A DNA stretch of 64,000 nt from the NCBI GenBank assembly GCA_010279815.1, contig QEOQ01000123.1:484317-548316 (forward strand), read 5' to 3'. The first letter of the stretch is position 1. Each line of letters starts with the position of its first letter. Shown here in pieces: positions 22,678-34,811 of this stretch. A program made the position numbers and the translations under genes. This stretch comes from Brachionus plicatilis. Taxonomy: Eukaryota > Rotifera > Eurotatoria > Ploima > Brachionidae. Under the pieces are notes generated by a model. It saw only the letters and a list, made by a program, of their open reading frames with translations. It was not told where the DNA came from and ran no database searches.

Positions 22678-23140
22678 ATGGGGTAAATTTGGTTAAAATA
22701 TTTTATTTAATATTTAATAACTTTCTAATTTAAGGATAAAATTAATTAGTAGTATGCTCTCTTTTATAGTGTCTTGTTTGATCATTTTTGGTTTCCTTTA
22801 CTGCTTACTAAAATATCTACTCAAGAGGAAGAACAGAAACTCAAATAAAAGTTAGTATAAAAAAAATTTGGTCTTAAAATAAATTTATTCTCTTCTTTTA
22901 GATAGATCTAATACAAATCAAAATACAAGCAACATCGTTCACGTAAATTACCCAAACACTGGCTCGCCGTTTTATGTTCAGAATAGCGAAATAGTTGATC
23001 TTCCGAACAGGCCGGAAATGTCCACTAGAATTGAATCGAATGTTGGGTGGAGAGCAGAAGTTGTTCCGAATGCACCTCCTCAAATTGATAATGACCAGGC
23101 GCCTCCGCCTTATTCATCTGTTGTAAACACGACACAATAA
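22678..23140 (+). CDS. small single-pass membrane protein with PPPY motif
   Basis: Three exons (22678-22682, 22735-22850, 22902-23140), 119 residues. The first exon is only ATGGG; all phases agree. An N-terminal hydrophobic helix (MLSFIVSCLIIFGFLYCLL) is followed by the basic stop-transfer KYLLKRKNRN, then a 75-residue hydrophilic tail ending QAPPPYSSVVNTTQ. The PPPY near the C-terminus parallels the Shisa-like gene 2 kb upstream, so this may be its partner or a truncated relative lacking the Cys ectodomain. Upstream ectodomain exons were looked for and not found. The true start may instead be the internal Met of exon 2 (22756). Confidence 0.6.
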
Positions 23141-26100
23141 TTTACATGTAAAAATTAAGATATTCACTCTTGGTTTGGTTAATTTTTAAATTTTTTATTT
23201 TGTTGATTAATAAATTCTTTATATTATTAGAGTAAAATCTAAAATTGATGAAATTGTTAATTCAAAATTTACGCAAAAACCTTTCAATTATGAAATGTTT
23301 AAATGGCTTTAAATTTTTTTTTGTCAAAGCTAGTGAAAAAATATTCTTTTTTAAACAAACCAGCTGACTTGCTGCATTGATTTAATTCATTTAAACGTTT
23401 AATTTTTATTTTGATAACATAATCATATTTAATAAATTAAAAAGAATTTATTTTGAATCGTATCAAAAAGAATTTAAAGATCGTATCAAATTTTTATTGT
23501 TAAATATCATTTTTTGGTGCAATTTTGATTCAATTTTTCATTTTTTTTTCAAAAAAGACCATTTAATACCATTCTAAAATATGGATCAAATTTAATTGAT
23601 TGGAAATTGAATTACGAAATTTGTATTAAAAATTCTTTTAATAAAAGGTCAAAAGTTTCAAAGTTCCAACAAAATTTAAAATGATTTTATTAAATTTTTT
23701 TTAAATTGTATTTAAATTTAGATTTTAAAATGATTTTAGACAAAATCCATCCTTCAAATTTTGATGCGAGGCTAAAAACTAAAATGTAAAATAAACAAAA
23801 ATTAAATAAATCAGCTTTTTAATTTAGAAAATTCAATTTTGATCAATTGCCGGGTAAAATTCTGATTTAAATAATAAAATTAATTGAAAGGTTTAAAAAA
23901 AGAAATTATTAACTTGAATCTTGTGTTTGTTCCCAAAAAAAATATTTTTCATTTTTATTCATTTTAAATGGTAAGAAAAAAATTAGATTTTAAAATTCAG
24001 TGTTACGTTAAATTGAAAAATATTTTTGTGTTTGCATTTCTAAAACTCAATTATCAATTATTTTTTGGAATTCAGAGTATAAAAAATATATTCCTTTAAT
24101 AGATTCTAAAAAATATCAAATTTTACAACCAATTAAATTATGTTTCTAGGTAGCGTAAAAGCATCAAATTAACTCAATAAATCCTTATTATTAATTTTTA
24201 TAAAAAAAACATCTTTTTAATTTAAACCTAATTTATAATAACTTTTGAAAACCAGGTAATTTTACGTAATTTTATGTTAATTGACGTATATTTACGTAAA
24301 AAAGTGAAAATTAACGTAAAATTACCAATAAATAGTTATAATAGCTTCATAGTATATATGAAGTTAAATACAATGTCATTTTTATAATGTGAAAACTAAT
24401 TCACTCAATTAGATATTTTACCTTAAAAAAACTTATTTCCAATAAATGTAATTATTAAATAAACGACTCTAAAAAAGATCGTCTAAAATAAAAAGATATT
24501 AATGCTTCATTTTTTTAATGATTTAATCAATATTGAAATTAAAATTAATATTGAACAAAAATTTAAATTCCTGAATTTTCATTATTGTTTTATTCATCAT
24601 AAAATTAATAAAGTAATTCAATAAAAAGCCCAGAATTGGTAAAATTACGTAAGTTTCGGTCTGTTTTCATAATTTTACGTAAATATTAATCGGTTAAGAT
24701 ATGAAAATTAACAAAAAAACAATAGTTCAAAATTCTCTTTTTTTGACCGAAAGCATTTTGTAACGAACTTACAAAATATTAAGTAATTTAATTATCTTAT
24801 CGACTGATATTTACGTAAGATTACCCAAATGACGTAATTTTATCCAAAATCACTAGAGAATAACATTTTTAAGTACTTTCATATATGCAAACATTTTTTA
24901 TGTATTATCTTTAATTTTGTTATCTATTTTTGTAAGATTAAATTAAAATTGCTGATTTTTAAGAAATTTTGGTGAATTGATTTTAGCAAGCCATATATAT
25001 TGAAAAGTCAGATATGATAGAGAAAAAAATTTACTAAAAAATATAGAAACTGAAAAAATAATATTAAAAAAATTTTCATGTTATGTCGTTTGTCAAATCA
25101 ATTAATTCAATCTTTTTATTTTGACTTTTAGCAAACTTGTTTAGTTTTATATTTTTTTTAATTTACGGAAAAGATCTAACTCTTGATTTCGACTCTTAGA
25201 ATTTTTAAAAAAATTATCACTTTAAAAACAATCAAAATAGACTGACTAAATTCTTTTTCCCATTTATCAGTATTTTTGTCTAATAAACATCTATCTGAAT
25301 ACTATATATAATAATAATAATAATATAAGTTACAACAAGCTAGCAAGCTAGACTTGCGAAGATGGGAAACAGTAGGATCCCATCTATGGTAACTGTGGTA
25401 TGTAAGTTATCTTTATTAAATATGCAGACCAGACCAGTTCATTCATATACTAAACTCGATTAAAAAAATTTAAAATTTTCGAAATTTTGCATTCTTGCAG
25501 ATTTTTTTTAAAGTTATGTTGTCAACTAATTTTTAAAATTGAGAAGTGACTTAACTAAAAATTGAATCAATCAAATTGGCCAATTTTGATCGAACAAACT
25601 TAATTTAAAATGTACCTTTTTAAACATTATTTGGAGCTTTTTCCTGACTATTTTTTAATAAATCAATTTAAATCTTTAAAAATTGATTAAGATTTTTGTA
25701 AGTTTCAAAATGTCTAAATAAACTGAAAAAAATTTTCCCTTACCTGTCAACTATTTCTAGCTTTGGGGAATTTACGAAAAATTACCGGAATTCTTGAAAA
25801 TTTAATCAAATTTAATTACTAAATTAGTAAAATTATTTTCATTTCCATGTTACAATATTATATTTAAAATATTACAAAAACTTTAAAAAAAAATAAGTTG
25901 AGGGCGAAAAAACTCGATTTAGTATTTAGCTAAATAAATTAACACAATAATCCAAATCAATTCAACTCACATCTGTACACAAATATAGTTCCAAAAAAAA
26001 TAATTTGAAGTTGACAAAATTGTTTTTTAATTTTTTTAAATTTTACTTGATCTGATATAACAGTCAAATATAGTCAAATCTTTAATAACAAAATGGTGCA

Positions 26101-26287
26101 TAAATCAAAACAATTTTCAGCTATATTCTGAAATTACATAAATTTTGCAATTATTTTCAAATTTTAAAAAATCCAAAATTAACTTCAAACTAATTTAATA
26201 TGTCCTAGACCTTTTAAACCTTAAAGCTGATTCAAAAAGCTTCACAGCCGATTCATTTAATTTCAAAAAAAATAAAATTAAAAAAAA
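23141..26287. other. intergenic with palindromic repeats
   Basis: No gene is supported. Several TTACGTAA-rich segments lie at 24255-24326, 24640-24690 and 24800-24845. Around 25320-25400 there is a short G+C-richer patch with small inverted repeats (GATGGG...CCCATC). Confidence 0.5.
24255..24326. repeat. 72-bp palindromic element with 13-bp inverted ends
   Basis: GGTAATTTTACGT at 24255-24267 is the exact reverse complement of ACGTAAAATTACC at 24314-24326. The interior repeats TTTACGTAA. Related TTACGTAA/GGTAAA stretches occur at 24640-24690, 24800-24845, 36660-36690, 38140-38240 and 46905-46960. It is probably a miniature inverted-repeat element or a fragment of one. Confidence 0.5.
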
Positions 26288-29200
26288 ATGACTTTGACTT
26301 GTACTTTATGCAAACTTGAATTCAATAATGGTAGATTTATAACTCAATTTCCGCAACATAATTAAAACTTAATTTTATTTTAAAGAGGATCAATTTGGAC
26401 AGCATTTGGAAGGAAAGCGACATAAAAAAATAGAATCTATTAAAGAAGAACGAGAGAATAGTGCCAAACGTTCTTTGTTTGTAAGTGGTTTAAAAAAGGA
26501 TACCTTTATTAAACAATTAGAGGATCATTTTATTAAATTTGGAAAAATTAATAAGATAGTCACAGACAATGAAAAGGTAAAAATGAAGATTTTTGAAAAT
26601 TAAATCAAATTAATTTTTTTCTAAATCAGAACTCTTATGCTATTATCGAGTTTGAAGAACAGAGAAGTGTTGATTTAGCTTTGGATTGCCAAGACCATAT
26701 TGTAAATGGGAAAAAGATGAAGATTTCACGGCGAGAAATGAAGAAATTTGTTTCCAAAATAAGCTCCGGTCATGAAAAAAAGAAGGAATTGATGAATAGC
26801 TTAAGAGAAGAAGCAGTCGCTTTGAACACTTTAATGGGAAAATGTGGAAGTTTCGATGAGCAAATCGATAAATTGGTTGAATATTTCAAATTGAGTGATC
26901 AAGATGCAGAGCTACGCCATGAAGTGAAAAATAAACTTGTCAATATATTTTCTCAATTTTGGTCGAAAGAAGAGTTTTGTGTTGAAATATTTGGTTCTTC
27001 GTTTACGAATCTTGCTTGTAAAGGTTCAGACATGGATCTCAGTATTTTGTTTAAACAATACAAGATCGACAATCAACTCAGACAACTCAAACAACCAAAA
27101 GTAGTTGCCAAACAGATAAAAAATGGCAAAAATGATAGCACTGATTCTAATATGGAAAGTGAAGAAATTGAAGAAGAAGTCGATTTGGAAGATGAGAATG
27201 AAGAAGAGGAACATTCTTTAAAGGAGGATGTTAAAAAATTTTTTGTAAATTTTCAATTTTAATAATTTAAGTTTGTTAATTTTATTTTTTAGAATGATAA
27301 AAAATATGAGGATTTTTTAAAATTTGATCTTGAACATCAGATAAAAATTTTATCTCGAGTTATTCAGCGTTTTTATTACGATATTAAAAGTTTGAAAACC
27401 ATTACTAATACTCGCTGTCCAGTGGTAAGGTTTCATAATGATAAGATTAACACAAATTGTGATCTAAGTCTAAATAATTTGTAAGTTTTGTTAAATATTC
27501 ATAAGTGAATTGAATTTTATACAGCATTTTGTAAAGTCTTGCTTGCGAAAACAGTCGATTGTTAAAATTGTATCTTGAATTAGAGCCCAGTTTGAAAAAC
27601 ACCATATTTGTGTTAAGATATTGGTTTAGACAAAAGAATCTTTATTCAACAAACAAATTTAATAGTTATACTATTATGTGGATGCTGATATTTTATCTGC
27701 AAACAAAAAGAATCGTCAATTTACCAAAAGTAGAAGATTTGGCCAAAATTACAAGTAAAATTTAATTTAAATTAATACTAGACAAAGTCAATATAAATTA
27801 TAATTTTTAATAATTATTTTAAAAAATTGACTATTTTAATTTAAAAAAAAATTCGAATACTTTATTAAACGAAGAAAAATAAATAGAATTTAATTTGGAA
27901 AAATATTAAAAAATTAATTCAAAATTTTAAATTAAAAAAAATTTAATTAAATTTTAAGAAAGTTAGAATGAATTTTGTAGATTTTTTTGACTAAGGTGAG
28001 GAAATTAGATCTTTTACTTAGATTGATGATGCATTTCCCTCAGTGAAAATTTTGAAGTTCAGTTGATGCAAAATAAAATTAATTGATTTTCAAAAATTAT
28101 CTTCTCTAGATTACTGAAAATTTGAAGAGTGCGAGCACTAAAAAATTTGCCTTTGAAGTGTATGACATTCAAAGGCAAATTTAACATTAAATATACATTA
28201 AATTCATATTTTTCAGATTTTTTTCTTATTAAATATTGATTATTTTGCATAAGTTTTATATTCTAATTTTTGAGTTTGTTTAATGCAGATACAACACTTT
28301 TTACACTTTTCTGCATTGATCCCCGTATTTAAAAATAAGCATTTTAATTTATTAATTTTTTATTTCTTAGTTATTCTTAAATTAAAGCTTAAAAATAGGA
28401 AAAGTTTTTGGAGCTTTTTTTTTTTAATTTAAACGATTCTTTAGAATGCTTCACATTGTTTTTTAAAAAATAAAATTTGGTTAAATTTTACTCTTTTTTG
28501 ATACCTTTTTTTAATCTATATTCGCAAATTTTATAAAATAAATTTTTTAAAACTTTTTTTTTATGGAATTTTAATAAAAAACTCTTAGAAAATTTTTATT
28601 AAGATAAAGTTAATGAAATTCATGGTTGGAATTGTGCATTTGAGGATGATATTTCCAAGATAAAAACCGCATTTATGCCCAATTCTTCAGTTTTGACTAC
28701 CCAAAATGATTTATTAAAAGGATTTTTTGAATTTTACTCGCAATTTTCATTTGAAGAAGAAATCATTTTAACACGAAATGCAAATACAGTTTCTTTGGAG
28801 AAAAAAACTCAACTTTCCAAGGTATCTCAGTTTGTAAACATCCAAGATCCATTTGATTTGAGTCATAATTTGACAGTCAATATACCCAAAAGTACATTAG
28901 AAAGGTTCAAATTTGAATGCAAAGGTTCAAGTGAATTACTGCAGTATGGTCATGAACCTAAGCGATCAGCAAATAAGGGATGGGGAATGATACTTTTAAC
29001 AACCAAAAAAAGCCTACCTGTAAACAATAATCATAAGGATTTGGTCGAGAAAAGTTTTATAAATCTTAAAATTGAAGATCCTAAAAAGATTCCAGATAAC
29101 ATCAGCTTACGCAAAGCCATTGATTTTGTCATGTTCCTTTTGACAGAATGTTTACTTTTTCAAAAACTGGACCAAGACACAATTCAAGAAAAACCTAAAA

Positions 29201-29772
29201 AGCGAACCAGAATTTTAAATCAAATATGCGACAAAGTTGACTCTCTTGGGCTTAATTGTTCACCTAAGCGTTTAAGAACTGGGCATGGATCCCAAGACCC
29301 GAATCTTCCTGCTCAAACATATGTTTGTGTGATTGACGAAAGTTTGAACAATAATTGTGAAGTTGAATTTGAGCCAGATGAGGCAAAAACTTTGGCAAGT
29401 TATTATCTAAGTGTTGTAAAAAATACTTGGCAAGGAAGAAGAGCAGTTAAACGAGACTTGATCAAAACAGTAACAGGTTTGAATGATTTGGAAATAGAGC
29501 GTATAACTAGCGAAAAATTGTTTGAGAATTCCAAGGATAAGCCTGTTAATTTTAAAATTCAATTCAGCTTTAGTGAAGAATTTTTAAATGAAAATAATGG
29601 CAAAAATTTATCTAATTTAAATATAAAATTTGATTTATTAAACGGAGAAGATCAAACCAAGAGACAAGAAGAATTGATTAATTTTACAAGTCTGGTACAT
29701 TTTTTGGATATTTATATTAATAATTGCCAAGAGAAGTTGTTTGAACAGTGGAATGCTACAGTTGTTAACTAA
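26288..29772 (+). CDS. TUT1: TUT1-like terminal uridylyltransferase (U6 TUTase / Star-PAP)
   Basis: Six exons (26288-26330, 26386-26576, 26630-27244, 27293-27480, 27555-27754, 28604-29772), 801 residues. Domain order matches TUT1: a C2H2 finger (CTLCKLEF...GQHLEGKRHKK), an RRM (SLFVSGLKKDTF...SYAIIEFEEQ), a nucleotidyltransferase with VEIFGSSFTNLACKGSDMDL (GS and DxD), an acidic insert (EEIEEEVDLEDENEEEEHS), the third catalytic Asp in NTNCDLSLNN, the central ILRYW-like FVLRYWFRQKNLYS, and a PAP-associated segment after HGWNCAFEDD. The long C-terminal exon with basic KRTRILNQ and PKRLRTG stretches would be the RNA-binding part. TUT1 uridylates U6 snRNA and adenylates some mRNAs in the nucleus. 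The intron before the last exon is 849 bp, far longer than the others, yet the protein reads through it without a missing block. Confidence 0.88.
28143..28182. repeat. perfect 15-bp hairpin in TUT1 intron 5
   Basis: AAATTTGCCTTTGAA (28143-28157) and its exact reverse complement (28168-28182) flank a 10-base loop, GTGTATGACA. The stem is too short for a typical pre-miRNA. Confidence 0.5.
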
Positions 29773-30425
29773 AATAAATATTTATAAATCATTTTTAGTT
29801 GGTTTATTTTGACTTTTAAAATAAAAATTATCTTTAGTTTTTCTTTTTTATTTAAGAATACAAATTTTAGAAAAAATAAGACTATATCTTTATAATTATA
29901 TTTTGATCAAAGACAGTATCATATAATCATGCAAATAAGTGACTTCTTGGATGCCATTTTTTAAACAAAGAAACACTACTAGGATCCGTTGAGTTTACTT
30001 GTCACAAGTTTTAATTAAAGCCTTATTTATTGATCATCAGAAATTTTTAATTCAACAAAACTCAAATCTCACTGCATCTGGCGATATCTTTCGCTTAGTC
30101 AAACTAGAGTTTACTTTATGGCAAGTTTTCTTTAACTTGAATGATTTTTTTACGGATACATAAAGTGTATAATTTTTAAGCTTCTTCGATCAGAAAACTA
30201 CATAAAGTACATAAAAATAGTATTTTTTCCCCAATTTTCTATTCTATAAAGTTTAATAAATTATACACAAAGGAATCTTTTGAATAAAATATTATTAAAT
30301 AAGTTCAATTTATCAGTTTAATGTACTTTTTAATGTAAAAAATTCTGTTTTTTAATTCTAATTTAAATTCTTTACGTACCAGTCTTTTACTTTGGGTTTC
30401 CAACCATTTTTCTTTTTGAAACCAA

Positions 30426-30660
30426 NNNNNNNNNNNNNNNNNNNNNNNNNNNNNNNNNNNNNNNNNNNNNNNNNNNNNNNNNNNNNNNNNNNNNNNNNNN
30501 NNNNNNNNNNNNNNNNNNNNNNNNNNNNNNNNNNNNNNNNNNNNNNNNNNNNNNNNNNNNNNNNNNNNNNNNNNNNNNNNNNNNNNNNNNNNNNNNNNNN
30601 NNNNNNNNNNNNNNNNNNNNNNNNNNNNNNNNNNNNNNNNNNNNNNNNNNNNNNNNNNNN
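30426..30660. other. assembly gap, 235 N
   Basis: A run of N. Both edges carry the same 300-bp repeat, which is the likely reason for the gap. No gene can be read across it. Confidence 0.99.
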
Positions 30661-30973
30661 AGTTTTCTTTAACTTGAATGATTTTTTTAAGGATACATAA
30701 AGTGTATAATTTTTAAGCTTCTTCGATCAGAAAACTACATAAAGTACATAAAAATAGTATTATTTCCCCAATTTTCTATTCTATAAAGTTTAATAAATTA
30801 TACACAAAGGAATCTTTTGAATAAAATATTATTAAATAAGTTCAATTTATCAATTTAATGTACCTTTTAATGTAAAAAATGCTGTTTTTTAATTCTAATT
30901 TAAATTCTTTACGTACCAGTGTTTAACTTTGGGTTTCCAACCATGTTTCTTTTTGAAACCAATATATTTAAAG

Positions 30974-31283
30974 CAGAGTTTGTCAAAAGTAAAAGTCAAG
31001 TCGGGACTTTACTTTTTTATATAATTTTTTTTAATAAAGACAGGGTCAATACTTTTTTTTAAATTTTTTTTCTTTAAACGGCGTTTTTAAGGGTTCTTAT
31101 TTAGTAGGCCGCTAAAATAGCTACCTGGAACGGCAAAAAATCATATGACTGTGATCCTGACAGATGGAAAGTTCAAGTCTAAGCCAAGACCTTAAAGTAT
31201 AAAAAAAATTTCAAAGTCAAAGTCGACTTTAACTTTGACTTTTAACGATTCTTACTTTAAAGTTTGACTTTTGACCAACTCTG
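30974..31283. mobile_element. non-autonomous hAT-like MITE with 8-bp TSD
   Basis: The element is 310 bp. Its 5' end, CAGAGTTTGTCAAAAGT, matches the reverse complement of the 3' end, CAGAGTTGGTCAAAAGT, with one mismatch in 17. It is flanked by a perfect 8-bp direct repeat, ATTTAAAG (30966-30973 and 31284-31291). CAG-starting inverted ends and 8-bp target duplications are hallmarks of the hAT superfamily. The subterminal regions repeat AAAGTC/GACTTT units, as is common for transposase sites. There is no coding capacity, so it must be moved by a transposase made elsewhere. Confidence 0.85.
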
Positions 31284-31520
31284 ATTTAAAGCTAAAACCG
31301 CTTTGGATCAATCTAGTGACTGCTACAATATATTTGCCAAATTTTTCAAATAATTTTAACTTTTATTAAATTTTTAAATATTATTAAATAATTTTATTTT
31401 GACTTTTAAATAAAAATTATCTTAATTTTTTCTTTTTTATTTAAGAATACAAATTTTAGAAATTAATAAATTATATCTTTAGTTATATTTTAATCAAAGA
31501 ATGTATCATATAATCATGCA

Positions 31521-32235
31521 ACTTTACATCTATTATATATTTATTGAGTAAATTAAATTGGTCTAAATCAAATTTAAAATTATTTATCACTTTCGGATTC
31601 ACTCATTCTATAAATGTCAAATAGAACATAAGTGACTTTTGATAGTTAAGAATATTTTTTAAAATTTTTCGTATGTTAAAAATTTTTTTTATGCATAAAA
31701 ATATATCCTAAAACATAATTTTTTTTTTGGTGGAAAAAAATACAATAGTTAGAAAAAGAAATTATTCCCATTTTTACTTTATGAACTTAATGAACGCTTA
31801 GCGTTAATAACTAGAAGTGAAGTTTTTATAATAGAAAAATGAGCTTTTTTGTATACAATTAACTACTTTTTGTGAAATCGACTTGAGGCATAGAAAAATT
31901 TTTTAAAATAACCATCTGAATAAAGCAAATAAAATTAACCCGTAAAAAAATCTCAAAATCCAACAGAATATTTAAAATAAATTAAAAATAATTATTTATT
32001 TCCGAAGGAAGCAAAAAAAAAATCTTAAAACGTTTTGTCATCTGATTTTGGCATTTTTACTTTTTAAATAGAAGATTCAATTTCAACTTTATTATGCAAA
32101 ATGTTCGCTTATTTATTCAAAAGTTTTCTCAAAATTAAACCAATATTAAAAATTTCAAAATTCAATGCTTCAAGCTGATCAAAAACGCTGCTTAAATTAA
32201 AATTAATTCATTGTAAATTCAAATTTTAGAGAAAA
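31521..32235. other. intergenic, upstream of PCCA
   Basis: AT-rich DNA before the PCCA start. No recognised promoter element. Confidence 0.5.
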
Positions 32236-34505
32236 ATGCAAGCTAACATTTTCCGAGTTTTGCTCAATGCCAAGAATTCCTATCTGTTGGGCAATTTGGC
32301 GCGATACCAATCAACTGTTGCTGGCGTGCCAATAGACCGGAGCATTTATTTTCTTAGCAAAATTGACAAAGATGAACCAGTTAGGCTTTTTTGACTTCAT
32401 ACACACCCAGTTTGAAATAAAATAAAATTCTATAAAATCTTTATTTAAGAAATTTAACAAAGTCTTGATTGCCAATAGAGGAGAGATCGCTTGCCGTGTG
32501 ATAAAATCATGCAAAGCAATGGGCATAAAGTCAGTTGCCGTACACAGCGATGTAGACTACAATTCGCTGCATGTCAAAATGGCTGATGAAGCTATTTGCA
32601 TAGGACCTGCGCCTTCAATCAAATCTTACTTGAACATAGACGCCATTATTGAGGCCATCAGGCAAACAAAATCTGAAGCAGTCCATCCAGGCTACGGATT
32701 TTTGTCCGAAAACATGGAGTTTGCTCGGCGACTAGCCGAAATGGGCGTAGAGTTCATCGGTCCATCGAGCAAGTCAATAATGGCCATGGGCGACAAAATA
32801 ATGAGCAAGCGGATCGCCAAAGAGGCTGGTGTCAGTATAATACCTGGTTTTGATGGTGTCATAACAAGCGAAGAGCATTGTCTACAAATAGCTAATCAAA
32901 TAACATATCCGGTGATGATCAAGGCTTCAGCTGGCGGCGGTGGCAAAGGCATGAGAATTGCGTGGAATGACAAAGAGGCCATTGAGGGCTTTCGCTTGTC
33001 TAAATCGGAGGCCGCCTCGAGTTTTGGCGATGACAGAATGCTGGTCGAAAAGTTCATCGACAACCCGAGACACATTGAGATTCAAATTCTGGGCGACAAA
33101 CATGGAAACATTGTCTACTTGAATGAAAGAGAGTGCTCCATTCAGCGACGAAACCAAAAGGTAATCGAAGAAGCTCCAAGTACATTCATAGACCCGGAGA
33201 CCAGGCGCAAGATGGGAGAAGAGGCGATAACTTTGGCGCGCGCTGTCGGCTACAGTTCAGCTGGGACATGCGAATTTTTGGTCGATTCACAGAGAAAATT
33301 TTACTTCCTTGAGATGAACACTCGTCTCCAAGTGGAGCATCCCATATCCGAGTGCATCACTGGTGTAGACATTGTCCAAGAAATGATCCGAATTGCCAAA
33401 GGCCACAAGCTCAAAGTATCCCAAGATGACATCAAAGTAAACGGATGGGCCATCGAATCCAGAGTGTATGCCGAAGATCCATATAAAAATTTCGGCTTGC
33501 CATCAGTTGGCCGCCTTTCCTCTTACAAAGAACCAGTTCGAAATATTGAAAATGTTCGCTGCGACTCGGGTATTGAAGAAGGCTCAGAAATAAGCATTTA
33601 TTACGATCCCATGATCTGCAAGTTGGTCACGTATGGTCCTGATCGTCAGTCTGCATTGGACACCATGGTCCAGGCTTTGGACAATTATGTAATTAGAGGA
33701 GTGACAAACAACATCGCTCTTCTCAGAGACATAGTTACCGAGGAAAATTTTGTCAAGGGTGATATCACAACCAAATACTTGCAGAAAATTTATCCAGACG
33801 GATTCAAGGGAAAATCTTTGACCAAGGAACAGACCAACAACTTGCTAGCCATTGCTGCAGTCGTTTATTCGAAAGAAATTTTAAGAAGTAGAACAATCAA
33901 AAATTCACAAGTTAAATCAAATCCAAATTCTACATTCTCTTTGTACATTTTTGACCATAGTCAAGTGGCTCATAGATGTCAAATATCCAAAAAAGGAGAC
34001 AAGTTTGTAGTTACTCTTGATGATGTGAACTCGCTGACAGTCAGCGATTCGTTCTCTCTTTTTGATGAAGTAATCAATGCTAGTTTAGGCGACCAAAATG
34101 TCACTTTACAACTGATTTCAAAAGAAGTAAATGGAGACATAAGTCTTCAATATTTAGGAACAAAAGTAAATTTGATGATTTTAATAAAAAATTTTTATCT
34201 TTTTTTTTTTTGTCCAGTATAAATTGAGAGTTATGACCGAAAATTCCTATGATTTGCTCAAATATATGCCTAAGAAGAAACAGGTTGATCTATCATCTGT
34301 GATTATTTCGCCTATGCCCGGCATAGTGAAGTCGGTGGCGGTAGAGGTTGGCCAAATGATCAATGAGGGAGGTGAGATATGCACAGTGGAGGCAATGAAA
34401 ATGCAGAACAAACTTGTTGCTCAGCGAACTGGAAAAGTAAAGAAAATTAATACCAAGATTGGAGATCAAGTTGATGAAGGAAAAGTTTTAGTCGAGCTAG
34501 AATAA
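32236..34505 (+). CDS. PCCA: propionyl-CoA carboxylase alpha subunit, mitochondrial
   Basis: Three exons (32236-32379, 32450-34165, 34218-34505), 715 residues, close to the usual animal length. It carboxylates propionyl-CoA to methylmalonyl-CoA with the beta subunit, in odd-chain fatty acid and amino acid breakdown. Exon 1 encodes a basic/Ser-rich mitochondrial presequence ([19 protein letters not shown]). Then comes biotin carboxylase: [33 protein letters not shown], the ATP-grasp loop [47 protein letters not shown] and RVYAEDP. The biotinyl domain has the biotinylated Lys at about residue 681 in EAMKMQNK, and the C-terminus is VLVELE. PCCA is preferred over the related methylcrotonyl-CoA carboxylase because of the overall length, the EAMKMQN context and the C-terminal block. 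All motifs are intact. It is convergent with the EGF gene. Confidence 0.93.
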
Positions 34506-34811
34506 AAAATTTGGATTTATTAATTTTAGATTTTTAGAATAACTATAAACATTTGGTGTTAATTCTGACTTATTTCTTTTCAATAAAAATATCTAATATT
34601 AAAATTTAAAACTTTAGTTAATTATCGATTAAAAATTGAAATAAGTTAAAAGAGTTTATTATAAATTAAACTGTAAAAAAGTACAAAAAATACCAATTTT
34701 GGTAGATTGTGAACCTAAACTATATGACCAACAAAGTTTCAATATTTAAAAATATCACTAATAAATAAAAAAGAATAAATAATTGAACTTAGCAAAAAGA
34801 GTATTTAGATT

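Larger units (their letters stand above)
29799..31520. repeat. duplicated flank region around an assembly gap
   Basis: Two pairs of direct repeats. Pair one: 29799-29935, just after TUT1, and about 31384-31520 (shared TTTTGACTTTTAAA, TTATTTAAGAATACAAATTT, ATCATATAATCATGCAA). Pair two: 30124-30425 and 30661-30960, about 300 bp with roughly eight differences counted by eye. The order is A-B-gap-B'-A'. It could be a tandem duplication that stalled assembly, or two haplotypes joined in one scaffold. Confidence 0.7.

Noticed and set aside
25355..25400. ATGGGAAACAGTAGG... with a strong TATGTAAGT donor, a possible MGNS acylated first exon
   Set aside because: No downstream exon in phase was found; the nearest acceptor would give a 26-base intron and an immediate stop.
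30392..30700. Open frame across the assembly gap
   Set aside because: Consists mostly of N; meaningless.
31085..31190. tRNA-like B-box (AGTTCAAGTCT), suggesting a SINE
   Set aside because: It lies inside the 310-bp inverted-repeat element whose ends and target duplication fit a DNA transposon; no A-box or poly-A tail.
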